This document shows, in pieces, positions 10,734-23,379 of a DNA stretch of 64,000 bases. This DNA is from Lepidodermella squamata. Lineage: Eukaryota > Gastrotricha. The position numbers were made by a program, and so were the translations under genes. The stretch is taken from assembly GCA_047495785.1 (NCBI GenBank), contig JBLDXI010000060.1:124001-188000 (forward strand), given 5' to 3'. A model generated the notes under the pieces. It ran no database searches. It worked only from the letters and a program-made list of their open reading frames with translations, and was not told where the DNA came from. Positions within the stretch are counted from its first letter, which is position 1. Each line of letters opens with the position of its first letter.

Positions 10734-10977
10734 TATATTTTTCATAATTTGGAAACCAATAGCTGCTTATCGAGATCGTAAAAGTTGAGAAATCTTGAAT
10801 GATGTTGTTAGACCAGCGACCACGGCTTCGAAAACATTGTAAAACCATATGCGCCATAAAGCTAAAAGACCTTCAGCTTTATCTCGGCCAGCCGTTAGCT
10901 TCGGGAATTTTAGTATTGTAGTATTGAATTTTAGTAGTCAAAATATTGCTAGGTAGAAATAGTGATGTTAATGATTA

Positions 10978-11598
10978 CCGTATTTCTCGAAAATTTACCG
11001 CGGGCTATATTTATGAACAAATGATTTTTGATTCGGGTTGTATTAGGGAGTGGGGATATATACGGGTGTGCTGTTTAATTGCGAATCATCACAAAAAGCC
11101 GCGAGCCATTCGTATTAAGACGACGTTTTTAGATTGTTTTATTTGTCGATTCAGTGAAAAAGTGAAAAAGTTAACAATTTTTTGATCAACCAACAAAATC
11201 AATTATCAATAAAAAAAAAGTCAGGTTCACTTTCGTCATCGTTGAAATCATCCAGGCTGATGACTTGATCGAACGTGTCGTTTGATGCCATCTTCGAAGC
11301 CAGTAGCTCTCGGCCAGCAGCGCACGGCTTTCCATCCTTGAAGCACGAGATCTGCTGGCTTATGAATGGTGCCAAGATCAGACGTTGCGAAGCTGCTTAC
11401 GCGATAGCTAATCACTGATTACGATAATGCGTCATTAATAAGGCTTTTCTTTTGTTCCAACGCATGCTTCGCCCAAATTAAAATAGCTGTGGTACAATTT
11501 CGAGGCCTGGGTTAAATATGAACAAACGATTTTTTCGTCGGGTTGTATTAGGGAGCGGGGATATATACAGGTGTGTCGTATATTTTCGAGAAATACGG
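10978..11598 (-). mobile_element. TA-flanked DNA transposon derivative, family B copy 1
   Basis: 621 bases with inverted ends CCGTATTTCTCGAAAAT, flanked by TA at 10976-10977 and 11599-11600. Both subterminal regions match the second copy at 44639-45406 in inverted orientation. The minus-strand interior keeps a transposase C-terminal remnant (11199 to about 11361) instead of the N-terminal part found in the other copy. Confidence 0.85.
11199..11361 (-). pseudogene. C-terminal remnant of a transposase
   Basis: Reading on the minus strand inside the family B element, an open segment gives CFKDGKPCAAGRELL followed by an acidic end (SLDDFNDDESEPDF) and a stop at 11201-11199. Acidic C termini are common in pogo/Tigger/jerky-type DDE transposases. 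It has no start and follows a deletion junction just after the sequence CATAAGCCAGCAG shared with copy 2. The assignment is inferred from its position opposite the helix-turn-helix remnant in that copy. Confidence 0.5.
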
Positions 11599-12137
11599 TA
11601 TTTATGTAAATTCATCAATGCTGCGATAAATTCATCAATTGAGCCTTAGCTGACGGTATTTAGCTGATAGTCCATATTTTTGTCTCAAATTGTTGTTATT
11701 ATTACCAAGAATTTGCATACATTTATACCCTATTTTTCATGTCCCGTGGGCACGCGCACTTTGATCCTGCAAAACCGAAGTATAATGATAGGATTGATAT
11801 TCCAATGCAGCGACCGTCGCAGCCTCACGACCCCAAAAAGAGTTGCACTTTCAAGAACGACGAAAGGAGCGTGCAATACGCGGTTAAATTCTTATGGCAA
11901 CCCACGCAACCCATTCCCGCATATCTCACATTTCGGCGTGCTCCAAATTCTCAAATTAAGACGATTCTTACTGCACATCCCATCATTTCGTGCTTATCTT
12001 CTGTAAGTGATCCAGCTAGTCTCAGTCGACATTTAATTACTGTTTTTCTCACGACTGCGCACAACTGGGTATGCAGCTAATCAACAGCATAACTACCTCA
12101 CTGCAGCTATCTCTCAGCAGCATTTTACAAAATTATT
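11599..12137. other. Upstream region of the GPCR gene
   Basis: Non-coding stretch between the family B element and the GPCR start. Small open frames overlap each other and carry no conserved motif. The last about 70 bases before the ATG are duplicated near 10.4 kb. Confidence 0.4.
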
Positions 12138-13475
12138 ATGAATTTCACAGGTGAGATTATCGGGGACGCTTGGATAAAAGTTGACCTTCCCGACCGCGGA
12201 TTCGCCGGCCCGAGGCCGTATTTCGTAGGTCAATTTCACAACTTGAGGTCTAACACGGTGTTGGATCGCCTCAAGTTTGCTGTGCCGTTTTCTGCACTCA
12301 TCCTCATCCTAATAGCGTCGAATGTCGCAAATATCATCATTTATCGAAAACGAGAAGTCAAGCTCGACTTCCGCATCCTTCTCGCCGCGTTAAATGTGGC
12401 CAGCATTGTCTTTGCATCGATTTACCTAATAGGCATCCTCGCAGTTGTGCCAACCGGCTTTTGGGAATTAGGAAATACTTCTTGCGTAGCTCATTTTTGG
12501 CTCCTTTATGGCTTGGGTGGTAACAGTATTTTCATTTTAACGCTGATAAGCTTCGAACGCCGTCATTGCGTTGTTTCGAACAACCTCGACCAGAAGACTA
12601 ACAAAAAGAAGGTACAATTTCTATAAGAAAATATAATCGTATAAGGCTTAAGATTATTTTGATTTTCAGATCATTTTCGTGATAATTTCACTTTATGTGT
12701 CATCCGTGTTTGGATTGGGAATTTTCGGAGTGTATCCATTTGGAACTTTCGGATTGAGAATGATTCTCATTCCCGAACTGAGCAACAATACGGCTTTCCC
12801 GATCTGTTCTGCTTGGGAAAGTCACGTGGTATGGGACCTTGATACCGCCGCGATTTTGTCACTCTCAACCAGTCTAACAATGATTATCTGCTCCCTAGTC
12901 ATGATTTACAATTTTTGGTAGGTACAATCTTCTTATCATTCTGTTTTGGAAAAAAATCGGTTTAGATTAGTATTAAAATATCCCAAACTTTGAGTTTGCG
13001 CCATTTCTCGCTGATGATGTAACGATGAAAACCCTAAATATACTTGCTTAGAACCTTAAAACCGAAGTATATAAACTGTTTCATAACAAAACCCTCTTCT
13101 ATGTTGCTTTGCAGGAAAATCTACAAAAAGATCAGGTCGGTTGGCATCGCTTGGGGTCACAGCGCTACGAATCGGAAGCTTGATTGGAAGAGACGCGAAT
13201 TGTTTTTCGTGAAGCAGTCATTCGCTACCTTTGTTACATTTTTCGTGTGTTTCACACCTATATGGATTCAGTTCATCTTTATGGCACTGTACCGCGAGAT
13301 CGGCCCGCAGTATCTAACGCATTGGGTTAACAAAGTCGTAGTAGTAATCTTCATTTCGCAATTGATGCTTGCTCCTATCGTTCAAATGTTGCGGCCTGGA
13401 TTTACTAAAAAATTCCAGCGTTTGAATCTGCGAAAGCCTGGTGTTGGATGTGTGTCTCCATCTACAACCAATTAG
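12138..13475 (+). CDS. Rhodopsin-like (class A) G-protein-coupled receptor
   Basis: Three exons, 12138-12611, 12670-12917 and 13115-13475, give 360 residues. An extracellular N terminus with an N-glycosylation site (NFT at the start) is followed by TM1 (about residues 50-75, ending IIIYRKRE), TM2, TM3 starting after a disulfide-type cysteine (NTSCVAHFW), TM4-TM5 in exon 2, and TM6-TM7 in exon 3. The usual DRY is replaced by ERR at the end of TM3, and the NPxxY of TM7 is not recognisable (LAPIVQML). Family knowledge: signals through G proteins at the plasma membrane. The divergence prevents a ligand call; peptide or chemosensory types are both possible. No signal peptide, as usual. Confidence 0.8.
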
Positions 13476-15687
13476 AAACCCTTACTAAATATAATATATG
13501 TGAAGTCGCGGAGCGCCTATTGATTTTTATTAAAAAGGCATACGGTATCTTAATCGACGCAGTACTGAGTCGATAATCAAGCCATGCACTTGGTTAATTA
13601 TCAGTGAAGATTGGGCTACGATAGCAGGATAATGGCGTTGAAAAGTCGCATTGAAAATAAGTAGACAGATTAAGAATGCTGAACATTGGTAAGCAGACTT
13701 GCATGACCAGTGCTTATCAACCTTTTTCCGTAGTGGGCTATTTTCTAACTCATTTTCCATCCCGACTTTTTCGGCCCGGCACTCAACTAGGTAACTCGTA
13801 TTGGTTGCGGCTCGCAAGCCTTGTTATCAATCATTTTTGAATAGCTTTAAGATCTCTCGCGAATTGATTTTTCTAGTTTTTAGCCAAACAAAAATCCTGG
13901 CTAACGCAGTTTATACCATTGCTAAATACCTTGAAAAATTATTGAAAAGACACCAAAATTGTCATCTCGACAATTTCCTAGCGCGGAGAAGCCGTGAGTT
14001 CAAGGTGATAAAGCAAGGACGTTAGGTCTCACAATTTACAAAAACGCTTCGCAGAATTTTCAACATAATTTGTTCAATGGCGATTAAATTCGGCAAGGCA
14101 CTGAATAAAGCCCAGGCAACTTTGGTTTGGCGGAAAATTGATCGGGTTGTAAATCCGTTTGGAAAATATGAAAATAAGCAAAAACAAGCTAATCGCACTG
14201 TTATCTAAAAATGTACCTAATTACCATCATTTACCATTCGAATGATGTAGTGTAAAAGCGGCTAATATTAATTCAGGCACGCGATGACGTGAGTAGAAAA
14301 GAGGGCTAATAAATTTCCGGAATGTCCACTTCAATTATCCGATCGGTTAATTGCGGCTGCGAAATGTTGGCTACAACTCGGTAAGTTCACCTTGGTAATA
14401 AGGTAATAACAGTTACAAATTAAAGGAGAAATCATCAACAAAGATCTGTTAGATGTTAGACATAAATAAGAATTAAGATGTAGGTAGATGTAGGTCAAAT
14501 GTCTTCAACAGAAGAAGCAGAATGAGATGAATGCTGAACATTAGTCAGCAGACTTGCATGACTGACAGCGTGATACAATTTCCTCAGCAACACGAGCCGT
14601 TGCAGGGCCATATTGAACGTAGTAAACCTGTTGTAGTTTACGAAAATTGTAGAAGTCAGCCATTTTGCATGAGACGTAGCTAGGACGCCGCAGCTGGGCT
14701 TTTTACGAGAAAAAAGTGAAATGAGAGATAATGAGGTCGAAGGTCGCGTTTTGAAAATAATGAGATGAATCATCTCATTATCTTTTGGCGCCAGATGTTG
14801 TGATGAAACTGCTGATTTCGAGAAAAAAGAGAGTCTTTCATACGCCGTAAGTGCTACTTTGCAAGTGAAAAGATGAAAAAAAATGCCACGATTGAAAAGA
14901 TGAAACCATAGATCAATTTTAGAAAATCATGATTTTTATTGCTTCGGTAAATATTTTCACTATCACAAGGGTAAAGCTGAGCAAATCGGACGAAAATCGT
15001 CAAAAATAAAACGGAAAATAATTAGTCTTTTTTGAATTGCTTTAGACTTGAACGCAGTGATAAGGAGGATGCTCCAGATTTTTCGCGATAAAATCTCACG
15101 GTTCTTCGTGCCAAGATGTATTTGAGGCGGCACAAAGTCGGGAGAATGATCGATTTTTCTTTGATTTTGTTCAACTCGCCACCCATACGATTTGCCACAT
15201 CATCCAGCTTTTTGAAAGTAGTCACCGACCGATTTACCAGAGGCTAGTGATGTAAACCTGACTGGACCTGGCCCAGGATTTAATTGGATCTTTATTGAAA
15301 TAAAAGTATATAAACCCTATACATGGAATTCAGTAGTCATAAATCAGACTTACATCGCCACATTGCAAAAGCAACAACCTGATATGGTTGAATCGGAATG
15401 ATAAACACGGGATCAAGCTTCCATTTTCCAAATTGTTTCTGTTTTAAAGATAATCGATTCACCCGGCCGATAAAATTCAATGAAATTTACCGGAAATTCG
15501 TAAATTGATCGAAGTGAATATCGTTGAAGCCATTTTCATTCAATTCGGTTGTAACAAAGCGTTGCTGAGAAACATTATCGTATTTGAGATTCGATATCAT
15601 GAGCAGATGAAACAACAGGGCATTTCTTTTACAATTCGATCGATTAAACAGAAGATAGCACATTTTCAGACGAATAAGAAGCGATAG
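13476..15687. other. Long gene-poor stretch
   Basis: No convincing gene. A diverged repeat links about 13675-13705 and 14528-14560 (AATGCTGAACATT.GT.AGCAGACTTGCATGAC). A motif resembling GAGACGTAGCTAGGACGCCGCA at about 14665 recurs inverted near 16885 and weakly near 3530, suggesting dispersed repeat debris. Confidence 0.5.
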
Positions 15688-15942
15688 TTAGGGAAACAGA
15701 GCCATTAATAGCCATCCGCTTGGTGCCGCGAAACATTCTATCACTGCTTGGTAAAACACAAGCGAGTCGCTCAGGACCCATGATGCCAATTTTCCCAGGC
15801 AAAAGACTGGTAGTTTAGCAAAGTAAATTGACCAGTCGAAGGTTGACGATAGTAAATTCAATAGCAGGCTGTCATCCAATAACTCCAGACGACAGTTTGC
15901 AAGGACAATTGCCGCGACAATAACTGAGAGGAACCCTCTCAT
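15688..15942 (-). CDS. Possible small secreted protein
   Basis: An 84-codon open frame starts with a plausible signal peptide (MRGFLSVIVAAIVLANC) followed by a hydrophobic, cysteine-poor remainder. There is no recognised family, paralogue or splice support. It could be a chance frame. Confidence 0.25.
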   Translation of the reverse strand: MRGFLSVIVAAIVLANCRLELLDDSLLLNLLSSTFDWSIYFAKLPVFCLGKLASWVLSDSLVFYQAVIECFAAPSGWLLMALFP

Positions 15943-17205
15943 TCTTGAATCTTCTTCAGTTCTAACTTCAATAATTTTTCTCTAAATTGAAAATAGGACC
16001 AGGTAAAATTGAAAAATCCGGCAGAAGCTCCCGCCTACAGAACATTTTCCATCAAAAAATGTCAAGTAAATAAATTGAAAAAAAATCGAAATAAATCGAA
16101 CTTTAAGGTGACCAGGGCCAAGTTCCATGAGACGTAGTTACATGCCAAGTTCAGGTCCATTCCAGCTCGCTCCATCAATTTAGATGGTGAAAAATGAAGC
16201 CCAGCAGAGGAACAAAGTGAACTGGAACTTGTCAAGTAGGCCAACTTCGGTTCAAGAATGATTACCAGAATCCATCGATAAATCACTAGATTCTTTCCAG
16301 AAAGTCGTCGGTAAAAGTGCCAGTAACACCAGCTACGGTAAGAATGGCAAAGGCCGGTGATTTTTACCAAAACTTGTAAAAGAACCAGCCATGTAACACC
16401 CGGGTCGAAATTTACACCAGTCAGCCTTAAAAGAGGTTTTATTACGCTCGGATTTCGAGTAGAAAAAGACGAAAATTATTGTACTAAAATGAGAACTAAC
16501 ACTTTTACTCAAGCTGTGTTCTCCCTTCAAGTTGCGCAACATACATGAAATTTTCGCATTTTAATGAAAATTGAATCGTTTCCTGGATTTTAATAAGGAA
16601 ATCCTGAAAAACTGTATCCAGCCTAGACCTTTCCGTGGCTTATTCAGAAACTTCGAAATCTTCTCCGAGGCTGGAACCCTGGATCCAGCTTGGTAACTAT
16701 GGCACCGGAACATTTCTTCTCCTTTTTGAAATTGACCCCGCTTTAATTTATAAAAATTTCAGGGATTATTCAATTTTCTTTTCTTTTTAAACCCTGAAAT
16801 TTTAATTTTTACAGTATAAGAATATTCTTGAATATTCATGCATGAGACCAGCATGACACCCCCGTTTGCATGGCGGGGTTCAAGCTGCGGCGTCCTACCT
16901 ACGTCTCATGCCATTTTGAGCCATCGATTGGATTGTCCAGGCCTAGGTGTTATACACACCGAATAGGTACTCACTCCCAAGGAGTACTTATACCCTATAC
17001 CCTACATCAAATACTTTTGATTCATCTGTTTCTGCATTTAGTTTATTTCGCGATTAATACACAGCACGCTTCATCTCACCAGACACTTGCAGTCATAACT
17101 GCATAACAGTGGATCATCTTATCTCATATCTCATATCCCATATCCTATCATTCAAATCGTATCATATCCTTTCACCACGCTTGCCTCCCATGTTCAGATG
17201 GCTTC
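15943..17205. other. Gene-poor stretch
   Basis: No supported gene. It includes the repeat-like motif near 16885 (GCGGCGTCCTACCTACGTCT) and AT-rich sequence. Confidence 0.45.
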
Positions 17206-17565
17206 CTAGCGCTCACCAAATACCGTACTCTTGCAGACGACTTGGCCGTTGACGCGGGCCCAGACGTAGACTCGTCCTAGTTTGGGGCCGTTGCATTTAT
17301 GGCCGATTTTAGGCGCAGCACGGGCTTCTTCCTCGAAGACAGTTTCCTCGCGGCCCGGTGGAGGGACGTGGCGTCTGCAAGCATTGTACTTTCTACTATA
17401 GCTGCCGCCAGTATTGCTCATGCAGCTATAATACGTCGCCCAATCTGACAAAGCAATAGCAGCAGTGGCGGCCTGCGAAACAAAATGTACTTATCAACAA
17501 TTAACTTTGATGGTTTCATGTTGAAATCTTACCAAAACAGCAAAAACAAGAGCTAGCTTAGTCAT
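17206..17565 (-). CDS. Small secreted cysteine-containing protein
   Basis: Two exons, 17565-17533 and 17472-17206, join in phase 0 to give 99 residues. A signal peptide (MTKLALVFAVLAATAAIALS) spans the splice. The mature part is basic and has five cysteines (YSCMSN, NACRRH, HKCNGP, VVCKS region). I do not recognise the family. The exon 1 donor GTAAGA and acceptor CGCAG are canonical, and the frame is preserved across them, which supports a real gene. It stands alone in a gene-poor interval. Confidence 0.6.
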
Positions 17566-18495
17566 TTGAAGATGTTGAAAAGTCGAAAAGAAATTATCAC
17601 TTGTTATCGAGAGTTGAAGTTGAATGAATGAATTGAGCTGGCATCAGGCATCTCGAAATGCCATTTTGCTGTCATCAGCCTGCTGTGCATACACCCGAAT
17701 CACGCATTTAGGTGTTCACGCACTTGGCCGAAATGAGTGATATGACTCACTACCCGGTACTAGAACTTTATCGCACGGACTAGAAAAATCGGTAAAGCAA
17801 AATGCATATATTTTATATAACGCCAAGAAAATTTCTCAGTAGAAGTCGGTGCTAGAACTCTATTGCACGGACTAGGCAATTTCTTTATTGGATAACTATT
17901 TGGTCAAACAAACACCATCTACAATATGCCATTAAATACCTCTTATTACATTTATCAACTATAGGCTGATGCATTAACTGCAAACAATGCATTGCTTGTT
18001 TTATTACATTTATGAAGATCCAGGCGTCCGATCATCACGTATTCATGCGTGATTCGCCCACTTCGAGAAGATAAAATGAGATAACGGGGATTATGAGATT
18101 GGGTGATGTCACCTGATGTCACAGATGCGACGGCCTGTTGCCGACTTTAATGACGCAGGCTGAGTTCGACGAAATGCAGGCCGGAAGAGCCGCGAAAGGC
18201 CGGGACAGTAGGCTGAGGGACTCAATATCCTCTAAGCAGCATCTTAGAAAGCAAAGAAAACCTACTGTCGAATGCGCGTATCCATCAAGAGCTGATCAGA
18301 TTTCCCCGAAACGTTGAAAAAGGCACTAAGTAATGACAACAAATCTTTGATCAAACAGATCCCTTGAATAATAAAAAGCAAAGTTATTCGCATGTTTATG
18401 TTTTACTGCCAGCCGCAGCAAATTTAACAAGGCGGATGTAAGTAAACAATGCGGAAGAAACGAATCAATGACGTGGTGCTTTATTTCTTTAAAAC
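17566..18495. other. Intergenic stretch upstream of LG4
   Basis: Contains a short direct repeat: a segment with CTAGAACT.TAT.GCACGGACTAG occurs at about 17759-17785 and 17849-17875. Nothing else recognised. Confidence 0.5.
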
Positions 18496-19722
18496 TTGAT
18501 GAAAATGTTCGAAGCGGTTTTCCTACTTCTCAGTGTAATATCAGTTCTTAACTACGCTCAAAATTTTCCGGAAAATGACCACGCAGTTTTTGTACCATCC
18601 GAAGAGCTGGTATACCAGTACTTCGTGAAAAAGTGCTCACTTCACTCCCGAATGCGCCCTGTTGCTAATTCAACAGCAATAGGCATCGTAATTCAGTTCC
18701 ACCCGATTCGATTCATCGACATCGAAGACACGCAGCAGACCTTTTCGTTAATGGCTAATTTAGGGCTGAAATGGGAGCATCCCTGCGTTAAATGGGACCC
18801 AGCAGACTGGGGCTACGTGAATTCGTTCAACGTCCCCGTTACAGAAACGTGGTACCCCGAACTCACCTTCATTAATGGAGCGAATGACCTATCACTCGAA
18901 GCGGCAGTTGGGGAGAAGAGATTTGTCAAATTTAGAAATGTTGGAAACACAAGATTGGACATCAATAGCGCTTTTCATGCATATTGCCCTATGAAGTAGG
19001 TTACATTGAAAAATTGCGCATGTAATCAAGTGCATTCTATCATTAGCCTGGAAAAATTTCCTTTCGACACCCAAACTTGTACCGTTCAATTTGAGGCGAG
19101 CGAGCAAGTCGCGAAACATCGATTGCTACTTGAAGGCGATGAATTGAGCTCATACGGCTTATGGGCCGATGAAAGAAGTGCTCCTTTCATCACAGAAGCA
19201 GATGTTTGGACCTTGGAAAAGCTGTACGCTGAAAATGTAACGTTGACCTATCCTGTTCTCCCGCAGATCGGCTATGATCGAGTTATTTTCACTTTTGTCC
19301 TGAAACGGAGGCCGACCCTTTATGTGATTAATATATTTCTCCCAACCTACTGTCTAACTTTGCTTATGCTTGTCGGAGGCTTTCTAGATCCTAAATCGCC
19401 TGATCGACCCGTTTTTCTAGTCACCGTTGTCTTGGCGTTTTCCGTATCGCTCTCTGGGATCAGCGAATCGATTCCTAGCACAAACCACATTCCTTACGCT
19501 TTGATTTATCTTTCCCTTCAACTTTGCATATCTGTTCTGATTACAGTTTACAGCCTTGTCGCTTGTGGAATCGCGAAAAGGAAAGCCATGCGAAGGAAAA
19601 TACGAATAATGAAGGGATGGTCGTTTAGAGCTGTTAGATTGGTCGACTGCATTATATTCGGAATTCTCTTTGTTTTACTTACAATATTTAGCCTTAAAAT
19701 TATATTCCAGATGCTGGGATGA
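18496..19722 (+). CDS. Cys-loop ligand-gated ion channel (LG4)
   Basis: Exons 18496-18995 and 19047-19722 give 391 residues. After a signal peptide the ligand-binding domain has KKCSLHSRMRPV, HPCVKWDPADW, TETWYPEL and INGANDLS. The phase-2 splice forms CPMNLEKFPFDTQTC (13 residues between cysteines). Pre-M1 is LKRRPTLYVINIF. M2 follows SPDR with T6' and L9'; D at -1' suggests a cation channel. The M3-M4 linker is about 25 residues. It is the first of a three-gene tandem (LG4-LG6) with the same exon structure. Loop C is short and lacks paired cysteines. Confidence 0.88.
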
Positions 19723-20087
19723 TATGTTTGCATTAATGAACTCATTTTCAATAAAAATGACGCCTCGCCGATCAGGAAAAACCTTAAAATCACAGTTTTT
19801 TCAAACACATCCTAGATACTCCATTACCTCTAGTTTAATAGGACTCGACTAGGTCGAAAATTGAAACCAACCAGACTGAATGTAATCATTGGCTAGCATC
19901 TTCAATCGATGAATTAAACAACAGATGTGTATATGTTGATTTTTTCTTGGGTGCTACTTAGATTTACTTTGTTTGAGCAAATAAACTCGAAAAAGTGGAC
20001 GAATCCCATGGATTATCGATTCATCAAACAAACTTTAAAAATTTATCCACCCGATTCCACACCGGAACCGGAGCAGTCGATAAGACA
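19723..20087. other. Spacer between LG4 and LG5
   Basis: AATAAA-type signal at about 19750 shortly after LG4; no gene. Confidence 0.5.
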
Positions 20088-21304
20088 ATGTTTCTTTTTA
20101 TATTCCTTCTACAAAGTTGCTCAGCGCAGAATTCATCTTCGAATATCACAGAAAATAATTTCACGCCAACTGAAGAATTGGTATTTCAGCATTTCGCTCG
20201 GAAATGCAGCTTGCATTCAAGAATGCGGCCTGTTGGCAATGCATCCTCGATCGAAATCATTATCCAGTTTCACCCGGTCCGCTTCATCGAAATTCAAGAT
20301 ACTACACAGACCTTCTCGCTAATGTCCAACATGGGGCTGAAATGGTCGCATCCATGCTTGAAATGGGACCCGGCAGACTGGAACGGAGCGAGAGGCTTTT
20401 CGATTCCAGTGTTAGAAACATGGTTCCCAGAGTTGAATTTCATTAATGGCGCTCATGATATATCACTCGAGAGCGTGATTGGTGAACGGCGGCTCATCAA
20501 ATTCAAAAGCGAAGGAACGGCGCGATTGGATGTTAACAGCGCTTTTCATGCTTATTGTCCTATGAAGTAAGTGTTAATGTGTAGCCAATGCTAACACTAA
20601 CCCCAATTCAATTTTTTAATGAAAACAGCTTGGAGAAATTTCCGTTCGATACGCAAATCTGCAGCGTTCAATTCGAAGCGAGTGAACCAACGTCCAAAAT
20701 GAGGATAAAATTGGAACAAGACGCTGAAAGCTCGTTTGGCTTATGGGCCGACTCCAGAAGCGCCCCTTTCGTCACAGACTCGTCAGTTTGGATATTAACG
20801 AAATTGTACGCTGAAAACGTTACTTTAACGTATCCTGTTCTACCGGGGATCGGTTATGATCGCGTAATATTTTCCTTCATTCTGAAACGCCGGCCTAATC
20901 TGTACTTGATCAACATATTCTTCCCGACAATGTGCCTAACAATTCTACTGATAGTTGGAGCTTTTCTTGAACCAAAATCTACAGATAGACCGGTCTTTCT
21001 AGTCACTGTCGTCCTTGCGTTTTCTGTATCACTCGCTGCTATAAGTGAATCTGTCCCTAGGACTAACCATATTCCTTATGCTCTGATCTATCTGTCGGTA
21101 CATTTAGGTGCCTCTGTTCTCTGTACCATGTATAGCTTGGTTGCCTGTGAATTGGCTAGTAGAAAGTTCTTCCGTAAAAAGTTTCGATTCGGCAAATGTT
21201 GCGCATTCAAATTAGTTCGCTTGATCGATGTTGTGACATTTGGAGCTCTAGCAATACTTTTGTGGTTGTTCGATATTTTCTTCATCATAGAAATGAAGCA
21301 GTAA
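20088..21304 (+). CDS. Cys-loop ligand-gated ion channel (LG5)
   Basis: Exons 20088-20566 and 20629-21304 give 384 residues. The ATG at 20088 is chosen because it opens directly into a signal peptide (MFLFIFLLQSCSAQ); the frame upstream is open but not protein-like. Motifs match LG4: RKCSLHSRMRPV, HPCLKWDPADW, LETWFPEL, Cys-loop CPMNLEKFPFDTQIC, pre-M1 LKRRPNLYLINIF, M2 after STDR with T6' and L9'. Asn-Ser/Thr sites near the N terminus are potential glycosylation sites. The M3-M4 loop is tiny and basic (RKFFRKKFRFGK). Confidence 0.88.
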
Positions 21305-21825
21305 GCAAATATTTTATGTCAACATGCTATGTTAGACGCGTTTATATTTGATTTTTCGTGTTGTTTGCTAGGGTAAGGGAAGAGTAAAAGAGCTATTTCA
21401 TCTATATCTCTTGAGTTCAGGAAACTGACATTCTTTCTAGTTTGATGAATCATGATATTGAAATAAGGATTTTTTTATTGTTTTGATTTATAAGGAATAT
21501 AGTATACATATTCTGAAAAATAGGACGAAGAATGATTGTTTACTTTTGATTTTAAAAAGATTCCGGTCAATAATCCGCAGCAGAAATCTAAAAAGGAAAG
21601 CCTCATTTATATTTAAAACCACAGGCTCACCATTAGCGTAGTGATTCAATGCGAAAATAATCGATGCACGATGAACATTTTAAAATTACTTAACGATCAG
21701 GCATGCTCCAGACTAGTGCAAACATAAAAGCAAGGAAATTGGAATGAGAGCTTACCTTGTTTGTTCGATTTTTCGTCATTCACCTCCACATAATGCCTAT
21801 GCAACTACGGCTATAGCCAAAAAGC
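21305..21825. other. Spacer between LG5 and LG6
   Basis: AT-rich; no gene or repeat recognised. Confidence 0.45.
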
Positions 21826-23050
21826 ATGATCAATCCCTTCATGCTTCCAACAATTCTCCTAATTTTTTCATTCGTTGGTAGTTTTGCTCAAGAAACCTCA
21901 GAAGATGTTGCAGCAACTTTCATGCCGGCTGAAGAGGCAATTTACCAACATTTTTCCAAGCTTTGTAACCTGCAGTCGAAAATGAAACCAGTCGCTAATT
22001 CTTCGGCTATAGAAATCACAATTCAGTTCAACCCAATGCGATTTATCGAAATTGTTGAGCCGGATCAGAGGTTTTCGCTTATGGCCAATTTAGGCCTGAA
22101 ATGGACCCATCCATGCGTACATTGGAATCCAGACGACTGGGCACAGGTTAAGGTTTTTAATGTTCAAGTCACGGATACTTGGTATCCAGCGATAACTTTC
22201 CTTAATGGCGCTGAAGATCTTTCAGTGGATGCGTTAATTGGGGATAGAAGGTTGTCTAAATTCCGTTACGAAGGCTTCACCCGCCTGAACATCAACGCTC
22301 CTTTCCACGCTTATTGCCCACTCAAGTAAGATTATTATCCATTATAGATTTTTCTTCACGCTTTTGTACTACAGCCTCGAAAAGTTTCCTTTCGACACTC
22401 AAATTTGCAATGTGCAATTTGAAGCCAACGATCAAACAGCCAACTACCGTCTCAAATTGGAAAAAGATCCGAAAGTGGCGTACGGCCTGTCGGCAGACGC
22501 GAAAAGCGCACCCTTCCTCACTGATTCCGCAGTATGGAACTTGGAAAGCATGACAGGAGAAAATATTACCATCTACTACCCGGTTGCTCCTCATATCGGG
22601 TACGACCGAGTGATATTCACCTACGTCTTCAAACGCCGGCCTCATCTGTTCCTGGTCAACGTGTTTTACCCAACGATATGCCTTACAATCTTACTTCTAG
22701 TGGGAGCATTCCTAGACCCGGAATCTGCGGATAGACCTGTTTTTCTTGTAACTGTCGTACTTGCCTTTTCAGTGTCTCAAGCTGCTATCAATGAATCCGT
22801 GCCTAAAACTAACAACATTCCTTACGCCATTATTTTTCTGTCTATTCAACTCGGAGCCGCTGTTCTTATCACAATCTATACTTTGTTAGCTTGCGAACTC
22901 GCTAAGCGACCGTTTTTCAGAGAGCCTGCTTTTCCTGGTAAACTTTTCTCGATTTCCCGCGTGAGACTTGTTGATTTTGTTACGTTTACCGTTCTTTCTG
23001 TGATTTTGTGCGTCGCTGACTTGTATCTATTCATGCTTATGAAAAATTAG
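21826..23050 (+). CDS. Cys-loop ligand-gated ion channel (LG6)
   Basis: Exons 21826-22325 and 22375-23050 give 391 residues. Signal peptide ends near SFAQ. Ligand-binding domain: KLCNLQSKMKPV (RPV changed to KPV), HPCVHWNPDDW, TDTWYPAI, INAPFHAYC. The spliced Cys-loop is CPLNLEKFPFDTQIC. Pre-M1 is FKRRPHLFLVNVF. M2 follows SADR with T6' and L9'. The M3-M4 connection (ELAKRPFFREPAFPGK) is very short. It is the third tandem copy, in the same orientation and with the same phase-2 intron in the Cys-loop. Confidence 0.88.
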
Positions 23051-23379
23051 GAAAATAAACTTAGCATGAATAAGGAGGGTTTACCAACACGAGACCTATA
23101 TCGATTGTTGAAAACCGCAACAACAAATTCCCGATATAGCTGTGGAATAATTAAAAATTAAAGGAAAATAATTATTGCGCGTACACTGCGATTTTGTTTA
23201 GGCTTTTCGAGAAAGTGCATCGTCGCCTTATTAAATTTGCTGAGCCGCCTTCCGGCGAATTGTTAGCTGCAGATAATCCTCCAGGTTCCGGCAGTCCACG
23301 CACGACTACCGGCGTTTTTGCTATTCTCGAGCTTACCTTATGTCCTAACTACGTAGTTTTTATTCATAAGTAACAAATC
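23051..23379. other. Intergenic stretch
   Basis: No gene; an AATAAA-like signal lies just after the LG6 stop (about 23054). Confidence 0.45.

Noticed and set aside
10946-11185. 79-residue frame repeated at 45187-45564 on the other strand
   Set aside because: Both are translations of the shared end of the family B transposon, not a gene family.
13530-14773. Minus-strand frames of 92-95 residues
   Set aside because: They lie in repeat-like sequence, share a dispersed repeat, and show no domain or splice support.
19995-20087. Extended N terminus of LG5
   Set aside because: The upstream frame has no ATG and is not protein-like; the signal peptide begins at 20088.
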